Positions 1-7,261 of a stretch of 8,231 nucleotides of DNA are shown piece after piece. How positions within the stretch are numbered: position 1 is the stretch's first letter; each line of letters opens with the position of its first letter. Made by a program: the position numbers and the translations under genes. The DNA is from Prolixibacteraceae bacterium (lineage in GTDB: Bacteria > Bacteroidota > Bacteroidia > Bacteroidales > Prolixibacteraceae): positions 1 through 8,231 of the forward strand of contig JAQIDF010000270.1 in the NCBI GenBank assembly GCA_027858145.1. The letters run 5' to 3'. Under the pieces are notes generated by a model. It searched no databases, was not told where the DNA came from, and was given only the letters and a program-made list of their open reading frames with translations.

Positions 1-33
1 AAACCTTGTCGTCTGTTTTTTGTTACTTCGTTA

Positions 34-714
34 ATGTCAGAAAAAAAGAAATACATAAAAGGAAATCACTACCTGTTTGTCACTAAGGTTCAAAAGCTTG
101 AAGAAATTGCCCCCGAAAAGTTCTTGCTGACTTTTGATAAGCATTTCGACCTTAAGGCCGGACAAGTTGTGGCTATAGCTGCCAACGAGCAGCACGACCC
201 CCGCATTTACAGTATTTGCAGTGGCAAAAACGACCAATACTTACAGATACTATTCGACCTGAAAACAGATGGCGTACTTACGCCCCGGCTTTCAAAAATG
301 CAACCCGGCAACGCCATCTATGTTTCAAAACCCTACGGAAGTTTTCTGCCCGATGACGAAACACCCATGTGGTGGATTGCCAGCGGAACAGGAATTGCCC
401 CCTTTCATTCCATGATTTCATCTGGTTTTGTGGCCGACAAGTTGCTGCACGGAGCCCGCACCGCTTCAAATTTCTACTTTGAACGTACCTTTAAACAAGC
501 GCTTAAAGAAAATTATATTCGTTGTAACTCAGGCACCGACGGCAATGGAGACTATTTTGGAAGAGTTACAACGTGGCTGGAGAATATTAGCAACTTGCCC
601 AAACACAATAAGTATTACCTTTGCGGCAGGGCATTGATGGTGGTAGAAGTACGCGACTTACTTATTGCACGCGGTATTCCGTACGAAAACATCGTGTCCG
701 AAATATTCTTTTAA
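34..714 (+). CDS. Ferredoxin/flavodoxin-NADP+ reductase family flavoprotein (FAD-binding oxidoreductase)
   Basis: This 226-residue cytoplasmic protein has the layout of small bacterial ferredoxin-NADP+ reductases, which move electrons between NADP(H) and ferredoxin or flavodoxin through FAD. The N-terminal half is the FAD-binding barrel, with the RxYS-type motif RIYSICSG at residues 57-64 and GVLTPRL at 80-86. The C-terminal half is the nucleotide-binding fold, with the pyrophosphate loop ASGTGIAPF at 116-124, HGAR at 139-142 and YLCGRALMV at 195-203. The chain ends in two phenylalanines; a terminal aromatic stacking on the flavin is a known feature of the family. No iron-sulfur cluster motif is visible. 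The ATG at 34 gives a normal family N-terminus, but the frame stays open to the window edge, so a longer form is not excluded. rlmN starts 11 bases downstream, so the two are probably co-transcribed. The family call is firm; the physiological partner is unknown. Confidence 0.88.
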   Translation: MSEKKKYIKGNHYLFVTKVQKLEEIAPEKFLLTFDKHFDLKAGQVVAIAANEQHDPRIYSICSGKNDQYLQILFDLKTDGVLTPRLSKMQPGNAIYVSKPYGSFLPDDETPMWWIASGTGIAPFHSMISSGFVADKLLHGARTASNFYFERTFKQALKENYIRCNSGTDGNGDYFGRVTTWLENISNLPKHNKYYLCGRALMVVEVRDLLIARGIPYENIVSEIFF

Positions 715-725
715 AATACAGAAAC

Positions 726-1757
726 ATGCAACCATTATTTGGAAAAACACTTGACGAACTTTATACACTCACAGCCGAACTGGGGTTTCCAAAGTTTACG
801 GCTAAACAAATTGCCGACTGGCTTTATAAAAAGAAAGTAAGGTCGATAGAAGAAATGACGAACCTTTCGAAAAAGGCACGGGTACAACTTTCGGAGAAAT
901 ACGAAGTTGGCACTTTTGCGCCCCTGAAAGTCCAGGAAAGCAAAGACGGTACTAAAAAATACCTTTTCCCCACAGCCCACAATAAATTTATCGAAACGGC
1001 CATGATTCCGGATAAAAACCGGAAGACAGTGTGCGTATCGTCGCAGGTGGGTTGTAAAATGGGTTGTTTGTTTTGCATGACTGGCAAACAGGGTTTCAAC
1101 GGTCAGCTTACAGCCGGTGAAATTGTGAACCAGGTGCAAATGATTGACGAAGTTGAGGAAATCAACAATATTGTTTACATGGGCATGGGCGAACCTTTCG
1201 ACAACCTCGACGAAGTACTGAAAAGCATTGAAATACTCACCGAAGAATGGGGCTATGCCATGAGCCCGCGCCGGATAACAGTTTCATCAATTGGCATTGT
1301 ACCGGCACTGAAGCGCTTTTTGAACGAAAGCAAATGTAACCTTGCCATTAGTGTTCACACACCTTTTGATGAAGAACGCCAAAAGTTGATGCCGGTTGAG
1401 TTGGCTTATCCGCTTAAAGACATTATGAACGAAATACGTTCGTTCGATTTCGATAGTCAGCGCAAAGTTTCGATTGAATACATTGTATTTGGCGGCCTTA
1501 ACGACAGCCCGCTGCATGTTAAAGAAATGGCCCGTTTGCTCAATGGCATACGCAGCCACATTAACCTGATACGCTTTCACCCCATACCGGGAACGCCGCT
1601 TGAAAAAACCGATGAATCAAGGCTTCAGCAGTTTAAAGATGAACTGAACAACAAAGGCTTTCTCACGACCATACGCGCATCGCGCGGTCAGGATATTTAC
1701 GCGGCCTGTGGTTTGCTTAGTACAAAAGAGCTACAACAACAAAAAGGGGGAAACTAA
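726..1757 (+). CDS. rlmN: Dual-specificity 23S rRNA A2503 / tRNA A37 C2-methyltransferase RlmN (radical SAM)
   Basis: RlmN methylates C2 of A2503 in 23S rRNA and of A37 in some tRNAs by radical SAM chemistry. From the ATG at 726 the protein has 343 residues, somewhat shorter than E. coli RlmN. The N-terminal accessory domain includes QIADWLYKKK at 28-37. The CX3CX2C cluster motif is C110-C114-C117, in the context QVGCKMGCLFC. Two further cysteines match the catalytic pair of the family: C103 in VCVSS, which would resolve, and C328 in DIYAACG, which would carry the methyl group. The SAM-contacting MGMGEP segment is at 152-157. All key residues are present. The frame is open 35 codons further upstream, into the reductase gene, but those residues look nothing like RlmN, so the ATG at 726 is preferred; it is preceded only by an A-rich stretch. 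The relative Cfr shares this cysteine set, but a conserved single copy in a housekeeping setting favours RlmN. Confidence 0.96.
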   Translation: MQPLFGKTLDELYTLTAELGFPKFTAKQIADWLYKKKVRSIEEMTNLSKKARVQLSEKYEVGTFAPLKVQESKDGTKKYLFPTAHNKFIETAMIPDKNRKTVCVSSQVGCKMGCLFCMTGKQGFNGQLTAGEIVNQVQMIDEVEEINNIVYMGMGEPFDNLDEVLKSIEILTEEWGYAMSPRRITVSSIGIVPALKRFLNESKCNLAISVHTPFDEERQKLMPVELAYPLKDIMNEIRSFDFDSQRKVSIEYIVFGGLNDSPLHVKEMARLLNGIRSHINLIRFHPIPGTPLEKTDESRLQQFKDELNNKGFLTTIRASRGQDIYAACGLLSTKELQQQKGGN

Positions 1758-1789
1758 AGTTAGAAACTACCTTATTTTTTATAAGTTTA

Positions 1790-1824
1790 CATGAGTTAAC
1801 ATTATCTAAATTACTAAACTCATG
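1790..1824 (+). repeat. 8-bp inverted repeat that includes the GH28 start codon
   Basis: CATGAGTT (1790-1797) and AACTCATG (1817-1824) are perfect reverse complements separated by 19 bases. The right arm ends exactly with the ATG of the GH28 gene. In RNA this could form a hairpin that hides the start codon; in DNA it could be a spaced operator. A short repeat like this can also arise by chance. The rest of the 64-base gap (1758-1821) is A+T-rich, with no convincing terminator for rlmN and no clear match to the Bacteroidota promoter. TAAGTTTA at 1782-1789 resembles a -7 box but lacks a good partner near -33. Confidence 0.4.
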
Positions 1825-3144
1825 CGATTCATTTTACTTTATTTTACCTTCACACTAATTTTATCAGGGTGTTCAGCACCTGAGCAACAGAAGAATGTAT
1901 TCCCCGATGGAACACCAATTCCCGACTGGTTTTTCGATAATAAAAAGGTTGATTTTGAAACACTGGGAAAACAATATGTTTTAACAAAAAATGGTGTGGT
2001 AAACGACAGCACCATTATTCAAACCCAGGAAATACAACAGGTGATTGATTTGGCCGCTGAAAACGGGGGCGGGGTAATAATTGTACCGGAAGGGACATTC
2101 CAAAGCGGTGCTTTGTTTTTCAAACCCAACACCCACCTTCACCTTACCGAAAACGGCGTTTTGAAAGGTTCGGATAATATTGCTGATTACCCTAAAATGC
2201 CATCACGAATGGAAGGGCAAAACCTTGATTACTTTCCTGCCCTTGTTAATGCTTATGGCGTTGACGGGTTCACCATCTCGGGTAAGGGTAAAATCGATGG
2301 CAACGGACTGAAATACTGGAAAGCATTTTGGCAAAGACGTGAAGAAAACCCCAATTGCACCAATCTTGAAGTTTCACGTCCCCGACTGGTGTTCATACAA
2401 AATAGTGATAATGTTCAATTGCAGGATGTAAAGCTACACAATTCGGGTTTTTGGACCAGTCATTACTACAAGTGCAACAATGTAAAAATTCTTGACCTTC
2501 ATATTTTCGCCCCTCACCAGCCTGTAAAGGCTCCCAGCTCCGATGCCATCGATATTGATGCATGCAGCAACGTGTTGATTAAAGGCTGTTACATGGCGGT
2601 AAACGACGATGCCATCGCACTAAAAGGGGGTAAAGGCCCCCGGGCCGATGAAGAGCCTGACAACGGGGCAAACAAAAATATCCTGATCGAGGATTGTAAC
2701 TTTGGTTTTTGCCACTCGTGCCTTACTTGTGGCAGCGAGTCGATTCACAATAAAAATGTATTGATGCGCAATTGCAAAGTTGACCGTGCCAAAAGACTTT
2801 TCTGGCTTAAAATGCGCCCCGATACGCCACAGAAGTATGAGCACATGACTTTGGAGAATATAGAAGGAAATGCTCAAAATATGATTTACATAAAGCCCTG
2901 GACTCAGTTTTTCGACCTAAAAGGACGAAAAGAAATTCCGCTCTCATATGCCGAAAACATCACGTTTAAAAATATCAAGCTGAATTGCGATGTGTTTTTC
3001 AATGTTAACATTACCAAGAACGATAAACTTTCGGATTTCACTTTTAAAAACCTCAACATAGAAACAAACAACGATAATTTTAACACCGGATTTATTGATG
3101 GAGTGGTGAAGGAAAATATTGTAATAAACGGAAACAAACGTTAA
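1822..3144 (+). CDS. Glycoside hydrolase family 28 (polygalacturonase-like) lipoprotein
   Basis: This 440-residue enzyme belongs to the parallel beta-helix family that hydrolyses galacturonic-acid linkages in pectins (polygalacturonan or rhamnogalacturonan). A short hydrophobic leader ends in the lipobox LSGC, predicting lipidation at Cys17 and membrane anchoring. The helix opens around 66-110 (IQQVIDLAAENGGG, VIIVPEGTF). Catalytic-region matches are SSDAID at 239-244 (the usual NTDG motif, Asp241), NDDAIALK at 261-268 (Asp262 and Asp263) and His298. The common GHG motif around the histidine is replaced by CHSCLTC (297-303), and the RIK motif by WLK (328-330), so the usual arginine is absent. 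This argues against a standard endo-polygalacturonase and for another pectin specificity, perhaps rhamnogalacturonan-directed. The leader fixes the start at 1822. No SusCD pair lies nearby. The stop is 2 bases from the stop of the opposing receptor gene. Family firm, substrate inferred. Confidence 0.9.
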   Translation: MRFILLYFTFTLILSGCSAPEQQKNVFPDGTPIPDWFFDNKKVDFETLGKQYVLTKNGVVNDSTIIQTQEIQQVIDLAAENGGGVIIVPEGTFQSGALFFKPNTHLHLTENGVLKGSDNIADYPKMPSRMEGQNLDYFPALVNAYGVDGFTISGKGKIDGNGLKYWKAFWQRREENPNCTNLEVSRPRLVFIQNSDNVQLQDVKLHNSGFWTSHYYKCNNVKILDLHIFAPHQPVKAPSSDAIDIDACSNVLIKGCYMAVNDDAIALKGGKGPRADEEPDNGANKNILIEDCNFGFCHSCLTCGSESIHNKNVLMRNCKVDRAKRLFWLKMRPDTPQKYEHMTLENIEGNAQNMIYIKPWTQFFDLKGRKEIPLSYAENITFKNIKLNCDVFFNVNITKNDKLSDFTFKNLNIETNNDNFNTGFIDGVVKENIVINGNKR

Positions 3145-3146
3145 CA

Positions 3147-5471
3147 TCACTTCAACTTATACTTCCATGTAATAATAGGCATTACCGGAAAAATGGCCAC
3201 CTCGTACATTTTGTTGTTGCGAAAGCCAAAATGCGTAGCGTTGAATTTGTTGTAGATGTTATATACTCCAAAGGTCCATGAGCTTTTGATATTTCCGGTT
3301 GCTTCGAGGTTAAAAGCAATATCCAGCCTGTGAAAATTGTCCATGCGGTAATTGTTAACTTTTGGCGTATAATAAACATCATCTGAATGCCAGTTATTTT
3401 CATCGCTAACTGAAGGATGGAAAATTGCAGGGAATTTTGCCGTGGCTACCGATAATAAGCGACCGCTTGAAAAATTAAAATTTGCCGAAATGCTTTTCTT
3501 GAATTTTGCTTCGCCATTGTATTTAAAATTGTAGTTTACCGATGCCGAAATTTTATGGGGGATATCGTAATCATACGGAGAAAAAGTCCCGCCGTATAAT
3601 TCGGGGTACGACCGTAACGAACGCGACCACGTGTAATTGACAAACCCCGTAAACCGGCCCTTGTTTTTTTCAAGCATGAATTCTGCACCATAAGCCTCGC
3701 CTTTGCCCTGTAAAACAATATCGTACCAGTTGCGCCCATCGTCGAGCTTTGTAAAATCAGTTCCCGGGTAATAACAAATTACATTCGATAGCTTGGAATA
3801 ATACGCTTCGGCCGATACCTGGAACAAATCGTTGTGGTTATAATAAACCCCTGCCGAATACAAATCGGAATACGATGGGTTGATAACATTGTTCGACGTC
3901 ACCCATAAATCGTTTGGCATCGACAAACCTGAATTGGTAAGCTGGTGAACAAACTGTGCCATTCGCGAATACCCGGCTTTAACCGACACGTCGCGTGCAA
4001 GTTTCCAGGCAAGTGATACCCGGGGCTGCCAATAAACATTTTTATCGAAGCCCGAAAACAAAACACTGGTTCTGAGACCTACATTCGCGTTCAGGTTATG
4101 CGCAATGCTTATTTCATCTTCGATGTAAATATCGGCACTTGTAATGTTGCCCGAAACATCGGAAAGTATGCGTCTGGCCGACTCGTTGTTTACATAGCTC
4201 TCTTCAACCGGCAAAAATGCTTTACGCGAAAGCTTAGCACCAAACTTAACTTTATTTATCCCGCCCGGCATATAATCGAAATCGGCTTTCAGTGCAATAT
4301 CTGTCAACGATGAAGAATGCTCTTCCAAACTCTTTTCTTTCTCGCTTGAAGAACCAGTACTCACCATATAATTACGTTTTTTGTATTTATACAAGCTATA
4401 ATACGAAGTAAAATTTGCAAAGAGTTTATTAGTAAAAACATGATTCCACCTTAACGATGCTGTGTTATTTCCCCAACTAAAGGTGTTATCGTACTTGTAT
4501 TCTTCGTAACTTTCATCAACCCGGTCTTTAAATGCATCGTCGCCTTTATAAAAACTCAAAAAAATGCGGTCTTTTTTCGAAACACGGTAATTCACTTTAG
4601 CGTTTACATCGTAAAAACCATAGGTAGTAGTATAATCACTTTCGGCAAAGTAGTAATAAGCCCGAAGCGGTATGTCGGGCCATGTTTTACGCACCGAAAG
4701 CATAAACGAAGCTTTCTCTTTAATTATCGGGCCTTCAACGGTAGCTTTTAGTGCCATGGTGCCCATACTCAACGATGATTTTAACTTACGGTAATTACCA
4801 TCGCGCGAGGTTAAATCGAGCACAGATGTTAAACGACCCCCGTAACGCGAGGGGATGGCCCCTTTCACAAGGTTCACACTGCTTATGGCATCGCTGTTGA
4901 ATACCGAAAAATAACCAAACATGTGGTTCACGTTGTACACGGGTACATCGTCGAGCAATATCAATGTTTGGTCGGGGCTGCCACCACGCACGCTGATACC
5001 GGCCGTCCCTTCGCTGCCGTTGTTTACACCGGGCAACATCTGCACCGATTTCAGCACATCGCTTTCGCCCAGAACCATTGGCATTTGTTCAATTTGTCTG
5101 GCAGTCATGCGGTTTATCCCCATAGAAGGCGAACGCAGTTCGTTTTGTATACTTCGCGAGGTAACCGTTACTTCATCCAGCTCGTTGTAGCTTTTCATTT
5201 TAATAAACAATACCGAATCGCTGCAATCGTGGCAAGTAAAAGCATACTCCTGGTAGCCAACATAACTCACAAATACCGAATCGGCATTACCGGCTCCAAT
5301 GCTGAAATACCCGTACTTATTGGCAGTTGTACCCTCACTGTTATTCTTGTAAACTGTTGCACCAATTAAAGGTTCGCCACTTTCGCTATCGAGCACATAC
5401 CCCGATATATTTTGACTCAATACCTGAAAAGAAATTATAAGAAAGAAAAAGAAGAAAATATATTTAATCAT
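3147..5471 (-). CDS. TonB-dependent outer-membrane receptor with carboxypeptidase-like regulatory domain
   Basis: This 774-residue outer-membrane receptor would import a ligand using energy from the TonB-ExbBD system. A signal peptide rich in phenylalanine occupies residues 1-20 and probably ends at VLSQ. A CarboxypepD_reg-like domain follows (about 21-95), with the typical ISGYVLDSESGEPLIGATV opening. The short LDEVTVTSRS stretch near 98-107 sits where TonB-box-like sequences occur. The plug domain (about 115-222) contains MLPGVNNGSEGTAGISVRGG and LDDVPVYNVNHMFG. The rest is beta-strand-rich barrel to the end at ITWKYKLK. An unusual CHDC pair lies at 80-83. The frame extends 33 codons further upstream, but that part overlaps the DUF4249 gene and would bury the signal peptide, so the ATG at 5471 is chosen. 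It overlaps the DUF4249 stop by 8 bases (ATGATTAA), which suggests translational coupling. Ligand unknown; nothing identifies siderophore, glycan or peptide. Confidence 0.92.
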   Translation of the reverse strand: MIKYIFFFFFLIISFQVLSQNISGYVLDSESGEPLIGATVYKNNSEGTTANKYGYFSIGAGNADSVFVSYVGYQEYAFTCHDCSDSVLFIKMKSYNELDEVTVTSRSIQNELRSPSMGINRMTARQIEQMPMVLGESDVLKSVQMLPGVNNGSEGTAGISVRGGSPDQTLILLDDVPVYNVNHMFGYFSVFNSDAISSVNLVKGAIPSRYGGRLTSVLDLTSRDGNYRKLKSSLSMGTMALKATVEGPIIKEKASFMLSVRKTWPDIPLRAYYYFAESDYTTTYGFYDVNAKVNYRVSKKDRIFLSFYKGDDAFKDRVDESYEEYKYDNTFSWGNNTASLRWNHVFTNKLFANFTSYYSLYKYKKRNYMVSTGSSSEKEKSLEEHSSSLTDIALKADFDYMPGGINKVKFGAKLSRKAFLPVEESYVNNESARRILSDVSGNITSADIYIEDEISIAHNLNANVGLRTSVLFSGFDKNVYWQPRVSLAWKLARDVSVKAGYSRMAQFVHQLTNSGLSMPNDLWVTSNNVINPSYSDLYSAGVYYNHNDLFQVSAEAYYSKLSNVICYYPGTDFTKLDDGRNWYDIVLQGKGEAYGAEFMLEKNKGRFTGFVNYTWSRSLRSYPELYGGTFSPYDYDIPHKISASVNYNFKYNGEAKFKKSISANFNFSSGRLLSVATAKFPAIFHPSVSDENNWHSDDVYYTPKVNNYRMDNFHRLDIAFNLEATGNIKSSWTFGVYNIYNKFNATHFGFRNNKMYEVAIFPVMPIITWKYKLK

Positions 5472-6417
5472 ACTGATAATTTTGAAAAAGGGGATTATCA
5501 CTAATAATGGTGTCTTTAACGGCCATGGAACCGAAAATGCCTGTACCGTTATGAACATTGGAATATACAAACGAGGGCTGGTAATATATTGTCAATTCGT
5601 CCATGCGCCCCAGATAATCATCATAAGTGAGGTACGATTTCATATACTTATCGTAATGCTTATCGAAAGCTGCCATGAAGAACATACCGTTATTTCCAGA
5701 GCTTAAATTGGGATGATATACATCAACGATCACTCGCTCTCCATCAAACCCATCATCAGGCACCCTCAAAAAATAATCATAATTTACAGTATAACCACTT
5801 AATGTATTAGGATCATAGTATGATAAAAACCGATCGGCATAGGGCGTCTTAGAATACATGGTGGCTAACCTGGCTTCAACATCACTTTCATCAATTAAGG
5901 AATCCACCCTATAATCCCATTTATAATTTAATTCGTAAACCCAAAACCAATACTTGTTATCTACTTCTTTCTCATCATTTATATCCATTTTATAATAGCA
6001 CCATGGTCTTATTTCAAGCGTATCGAGTGTAACACATCCCAAACCAGTGTCAGAAGGAATAGTTGTTTCTGCCCAAACGGTATCACCACCGACCAATGCT
6101 TTTACACGGTAGGTTTTACCAGACTGCGGGGCAATGTTGCAAATATAACGGCCACTGTCGGTGTACTCAAAAGTATATTTATCCTCAGCTGTTTCAAGCC
6201 ACATTGTTGCACCCTCGATGGGTGATATATTTGAAGTATCGCCCATTTCCTGCGAATGGTATAAAAACACTGTTGCAGGCAGGCTGCCGGCCTCTAATAT
6301 TCCATTTAGCACAACGGGATTCCCCCTCCCTGTTGTATCAAACTCAAATTCCCGTTCACAACTTATCAGAAACAATATAAGAGGTATTACTAATACAACC
6401 AGGACTTTTTTTTGCAT
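5464..6417 (-). CDS. DUF4249 domain-containing lipoprotein, probable receptor partner
   Basis: This 317-residue protein matches the DUF4249 family, found in Bacteroidota and often encoded beside TonB-dependent receptors; its molecular role is not established. The leader ends in the lipobox LISC, so Cys20 is the predicted lipidated residue, followed by EREFEFD. The N-terminal part (about 33-122) reads like the family's Ig-like region, with VVLNGILEAG, IEGATMWLE and a TTIPSD end. Near the C-terminus, YSNVHNGTGIFGS (285-297) is the characteristic family stretch. It starts 12 bases after the upstream barrel gene, and its stop codon overlaps the receptor start by 8 bases. By analogy with SusD-type partners, a surface lipoprotein that helps its receptor bind ligand is a reasonable inference, though it shows no SusD similarity that I can see. 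Family assignment is by remembered motifs, not by a profile search. Confidence 0.82.
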   Translation of the reverse strand: MQKKVLVVLVIPLILFLISCEREFEFDTTGRGNPVVLNGILEAGSLPATVFLYHSQEMGDTSNISPIEGATMWLETAEDKYTFEYTDSGRYICNIAPQSGKTYRVKALVGGDTVWAETTIPSDTGLGCVTLDTLEIRPWCYYKMDINDEKEVDNKYWFWVYELNYKWDYRVDSLIDESDVEARLATMYSKTPYADRFLSYYDPNTLSGYTVNYDYFLRVPDDGFDGERVIVDVYHPNLSSGNNGMFFMAAFDKHYDKYMKSYLTYDDYLGRMDELTIYYQPSFVYSNVHNGTGIFGSMAVKDTIISDNPLFQNYQYD

Positions 6418-6429
6418 CGCTATTTTGGA

Positions 6430-7185
6430 TTATTTCAGTTTAAATTCACCGATGGGTACTGAAAGTTTAAATTTTATACCATCATTAAAATGAGCTGCTT
6501 CCCCCTCACTCGGGTCCACCGTGCCATCCGGTTTATTTTCGTAATAATCGGGTATTACCATAAAAGGAGTCAATCCTGTATATTTAGAAATGCTTAACTC
6601 GGCTTTCCATATTTGAAGCTTTACGCCCAGTTCATAGTCAAACTTAACCCATCGCGCATGAAGATTGAAATCGTCGGAATTACTATCTTTTTCCCAGGCA
6701 GCAAATGTGTTTTTCATATTTTTGCTGGTATATGCCCTTAAACTACTATTAAATGCAACATAAGGTTTAATCCAACAATTATCCAATAGGACCAATTCTA
6801 TAGGCATCGTTAAATATGTTAGTTGATAATTTGAATAGTCATAAAAAAAATAGTCACTAAAATCATCCGAACTATATTCAAAAAATTCACCATTCAAAAT
6901 GTTAAGTCCTGCACCTGTACGTATCTTAACCCACTTTATGGGTATATAATCAATAAATCCACTCAAATGAAACACCTCTCCCTCGGTATGCCATAGCCCC
7001 AAATAGTCGAAAAAGTACTTTGAACCTTGACGATAATTTTGGTAATTTTCTTTATATTGATCATAAACTGTTGCCTTATCGACTGTTTGATCAAGTCCAT
7101 AACCAATTTCTATACCGTACTTGAATTTTTGAGCAGAACATAATAAAGGAAAAACAAGTAAGAATAACAATAATCGTTTTTTCAT
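6430..7185 (-). CDS. Predicted outer-membrane beta-barrel protein, function unknown
   Basis: From the ATG at 7185 this is a 251-residue exported protein. MKKRLLLFLLVFPLLCSAQ is a clean signal peptide, probably cut after CSA; the cysteine lacks a proper lipobox, so lipidation is unlikely. The mature part has many short alternating polar/hydrophobic segments rich in Tyr, Phe and Trp, such as YGIEIGYGLD (23-32), VKIRTGAGLN (86-95), YLTMPIELVLLD (124-135), IKPYVAFNSSLRAY (139-152), FDYELGVKLQIW (182-193) and a closing strand KFKLSVPIGEFKLK. This pattern suits a small outer-membrane beta-barrel of the general porin/OmpA-barrel type. The longer reading from 7242 lies in the terminator region and puts residues ahead of the signal peptide, so it is rejected. 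It is first in a tight set with the DUF4249 and TonB-receptor genes, which implies a shared envelope function. I recognise no specific family. Confidence 0.7.
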   Translation of the reverse strand: MKKRLLLFLLVFPLLCSAQKFKYGIEIGYGLDQTVDKATVYDQYKENYQNYRQGSKYFFDYLGLWHTEGEVFHLSGFIDYIPIKWVKIRTGAGLNILNGEFFEYSSDDFSDYFFYDYSNYQLTYLTMPIELVLLDNCWIKPYVAFNSSLRAYTSKNMKNTFAAWEKDSNSDDFNLHARWVKFDYELGVKLQIWKAELSISKYTGLTPFMVIPDYYENKPDGTVDPSEGEAAHFNDGIKFKLSVPIGEFKLK

Positions 7186-7187
7186 TA

Positions 7188-7219
7188 GAAAACTATAAAT
7201 ATTGTTTTTAAAAATCAAA
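7188..7219 (-). promoter_or_regulatory. Weak candidate promoter for the barrel/DUF4249/receptor operon
   Basis: On the minus strand TTTG (7219-7216) is followed after 20 bases by TAGTTTTC (7195-7188). The Bacteroidota sigma consensus is TTG/TTTG near -33 and TAnnTTTG near -7 with about 19-21 bases between, so only the last base of the -7 box differs. The -7 box ends just 2 bases before the ATG at 7185, which would give an almost leaderless mRNA. That is a reason for doubt. The -33 element also lies in the T-rich tail of the preceding terminator. Confidence 0.25.
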
Positions 7220-7220
7220 A

Positions 7221-7259
7221 TTAAAAAGATATGGGAATGCATATAATCACCCCCATATC
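7221..7259 (-). terminator. Rho-independent terminator after the unrecognised upstream gene
   Basis: Read on the minus strand, GATATGGGGGTG (7259-7248) pairs with CATTCCCATATC (7239-7228) across an 8-base loop, ATTATATG. The stem has 12 pairs, two of them G-U wobbles. It runs straight into TTTTTAATTTTGATTTTT (7227-7210), an excellent U-rich tail. On the plus strand the two wobble positions would be A-C mismatches and no T-run follows, so the signal is directional. It should end transcription of the gene that stops at 7272 and insulate the operon starting at 7185. Confidence 0.85.
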
Positions 7260-7261
7260 AA

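Noticed and set aside
1..33. Promoter before the reductase gene
   Set aside because: There are T-rich stretches and a TTG, but no correctly spaced TAnnTTTG box, and the frame is open to the edge.
621..725. 35-codon upstream extension of the rlmN frame
   Set aside because: It lies inside the reductase gene and does not resemble RlmN N-termini; the ATG at 726 gives the expected beginning.
1021..1080. Cfr-type ribosomal methyltransferase giving antibiotic resistance
   Set aside because: The shared cysteines alone do not separate Cfr from RlmN; the overall motifs and the housekeeping context fit RlmN, and there is no mobile element nearby.
735..1139. 134-residue open frame on the - strand opposite rlmN
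   Set aside because: The opposite strand encodes a fully conserved RlmN N-terminal region, so this frame is a by-product of it.
1771..1785. CTTAT-TTTTT-ATAAG as a terminator for rlmN
   Set aside because: The stem is only 5 A+T-rich pairs and no T-run follows it; too weak to call.
4923..5369. 148-residue open frame on the + strand opposite the TonB receptor
   Set aside because: It is a shadow of the receptor's plug and regulatory domains; the translation has no recognisable domain or leader.
5472..5570. 33-residue N-terminal extension of the TonB receptor
   Set aside because: It overlaps the DUF4249 coding sequence and would put residues ahead of a good signal peptide that starts at 5471.
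3147..6417. SusC/SusD polysaccharide-utilisation pair working with the GH28 gene
   Set aside because: The lipoprotein looks like DUF4249, not SusD, and the GH28 gene is on the opposite strand, so a shared locus is not supported by the sequence.
7186..7242. 19-residue N-terminal extension of the barrel protein
   Set aside because: It begins within the terminator hairpin and precedes a complete signal peptide starting at 7185.
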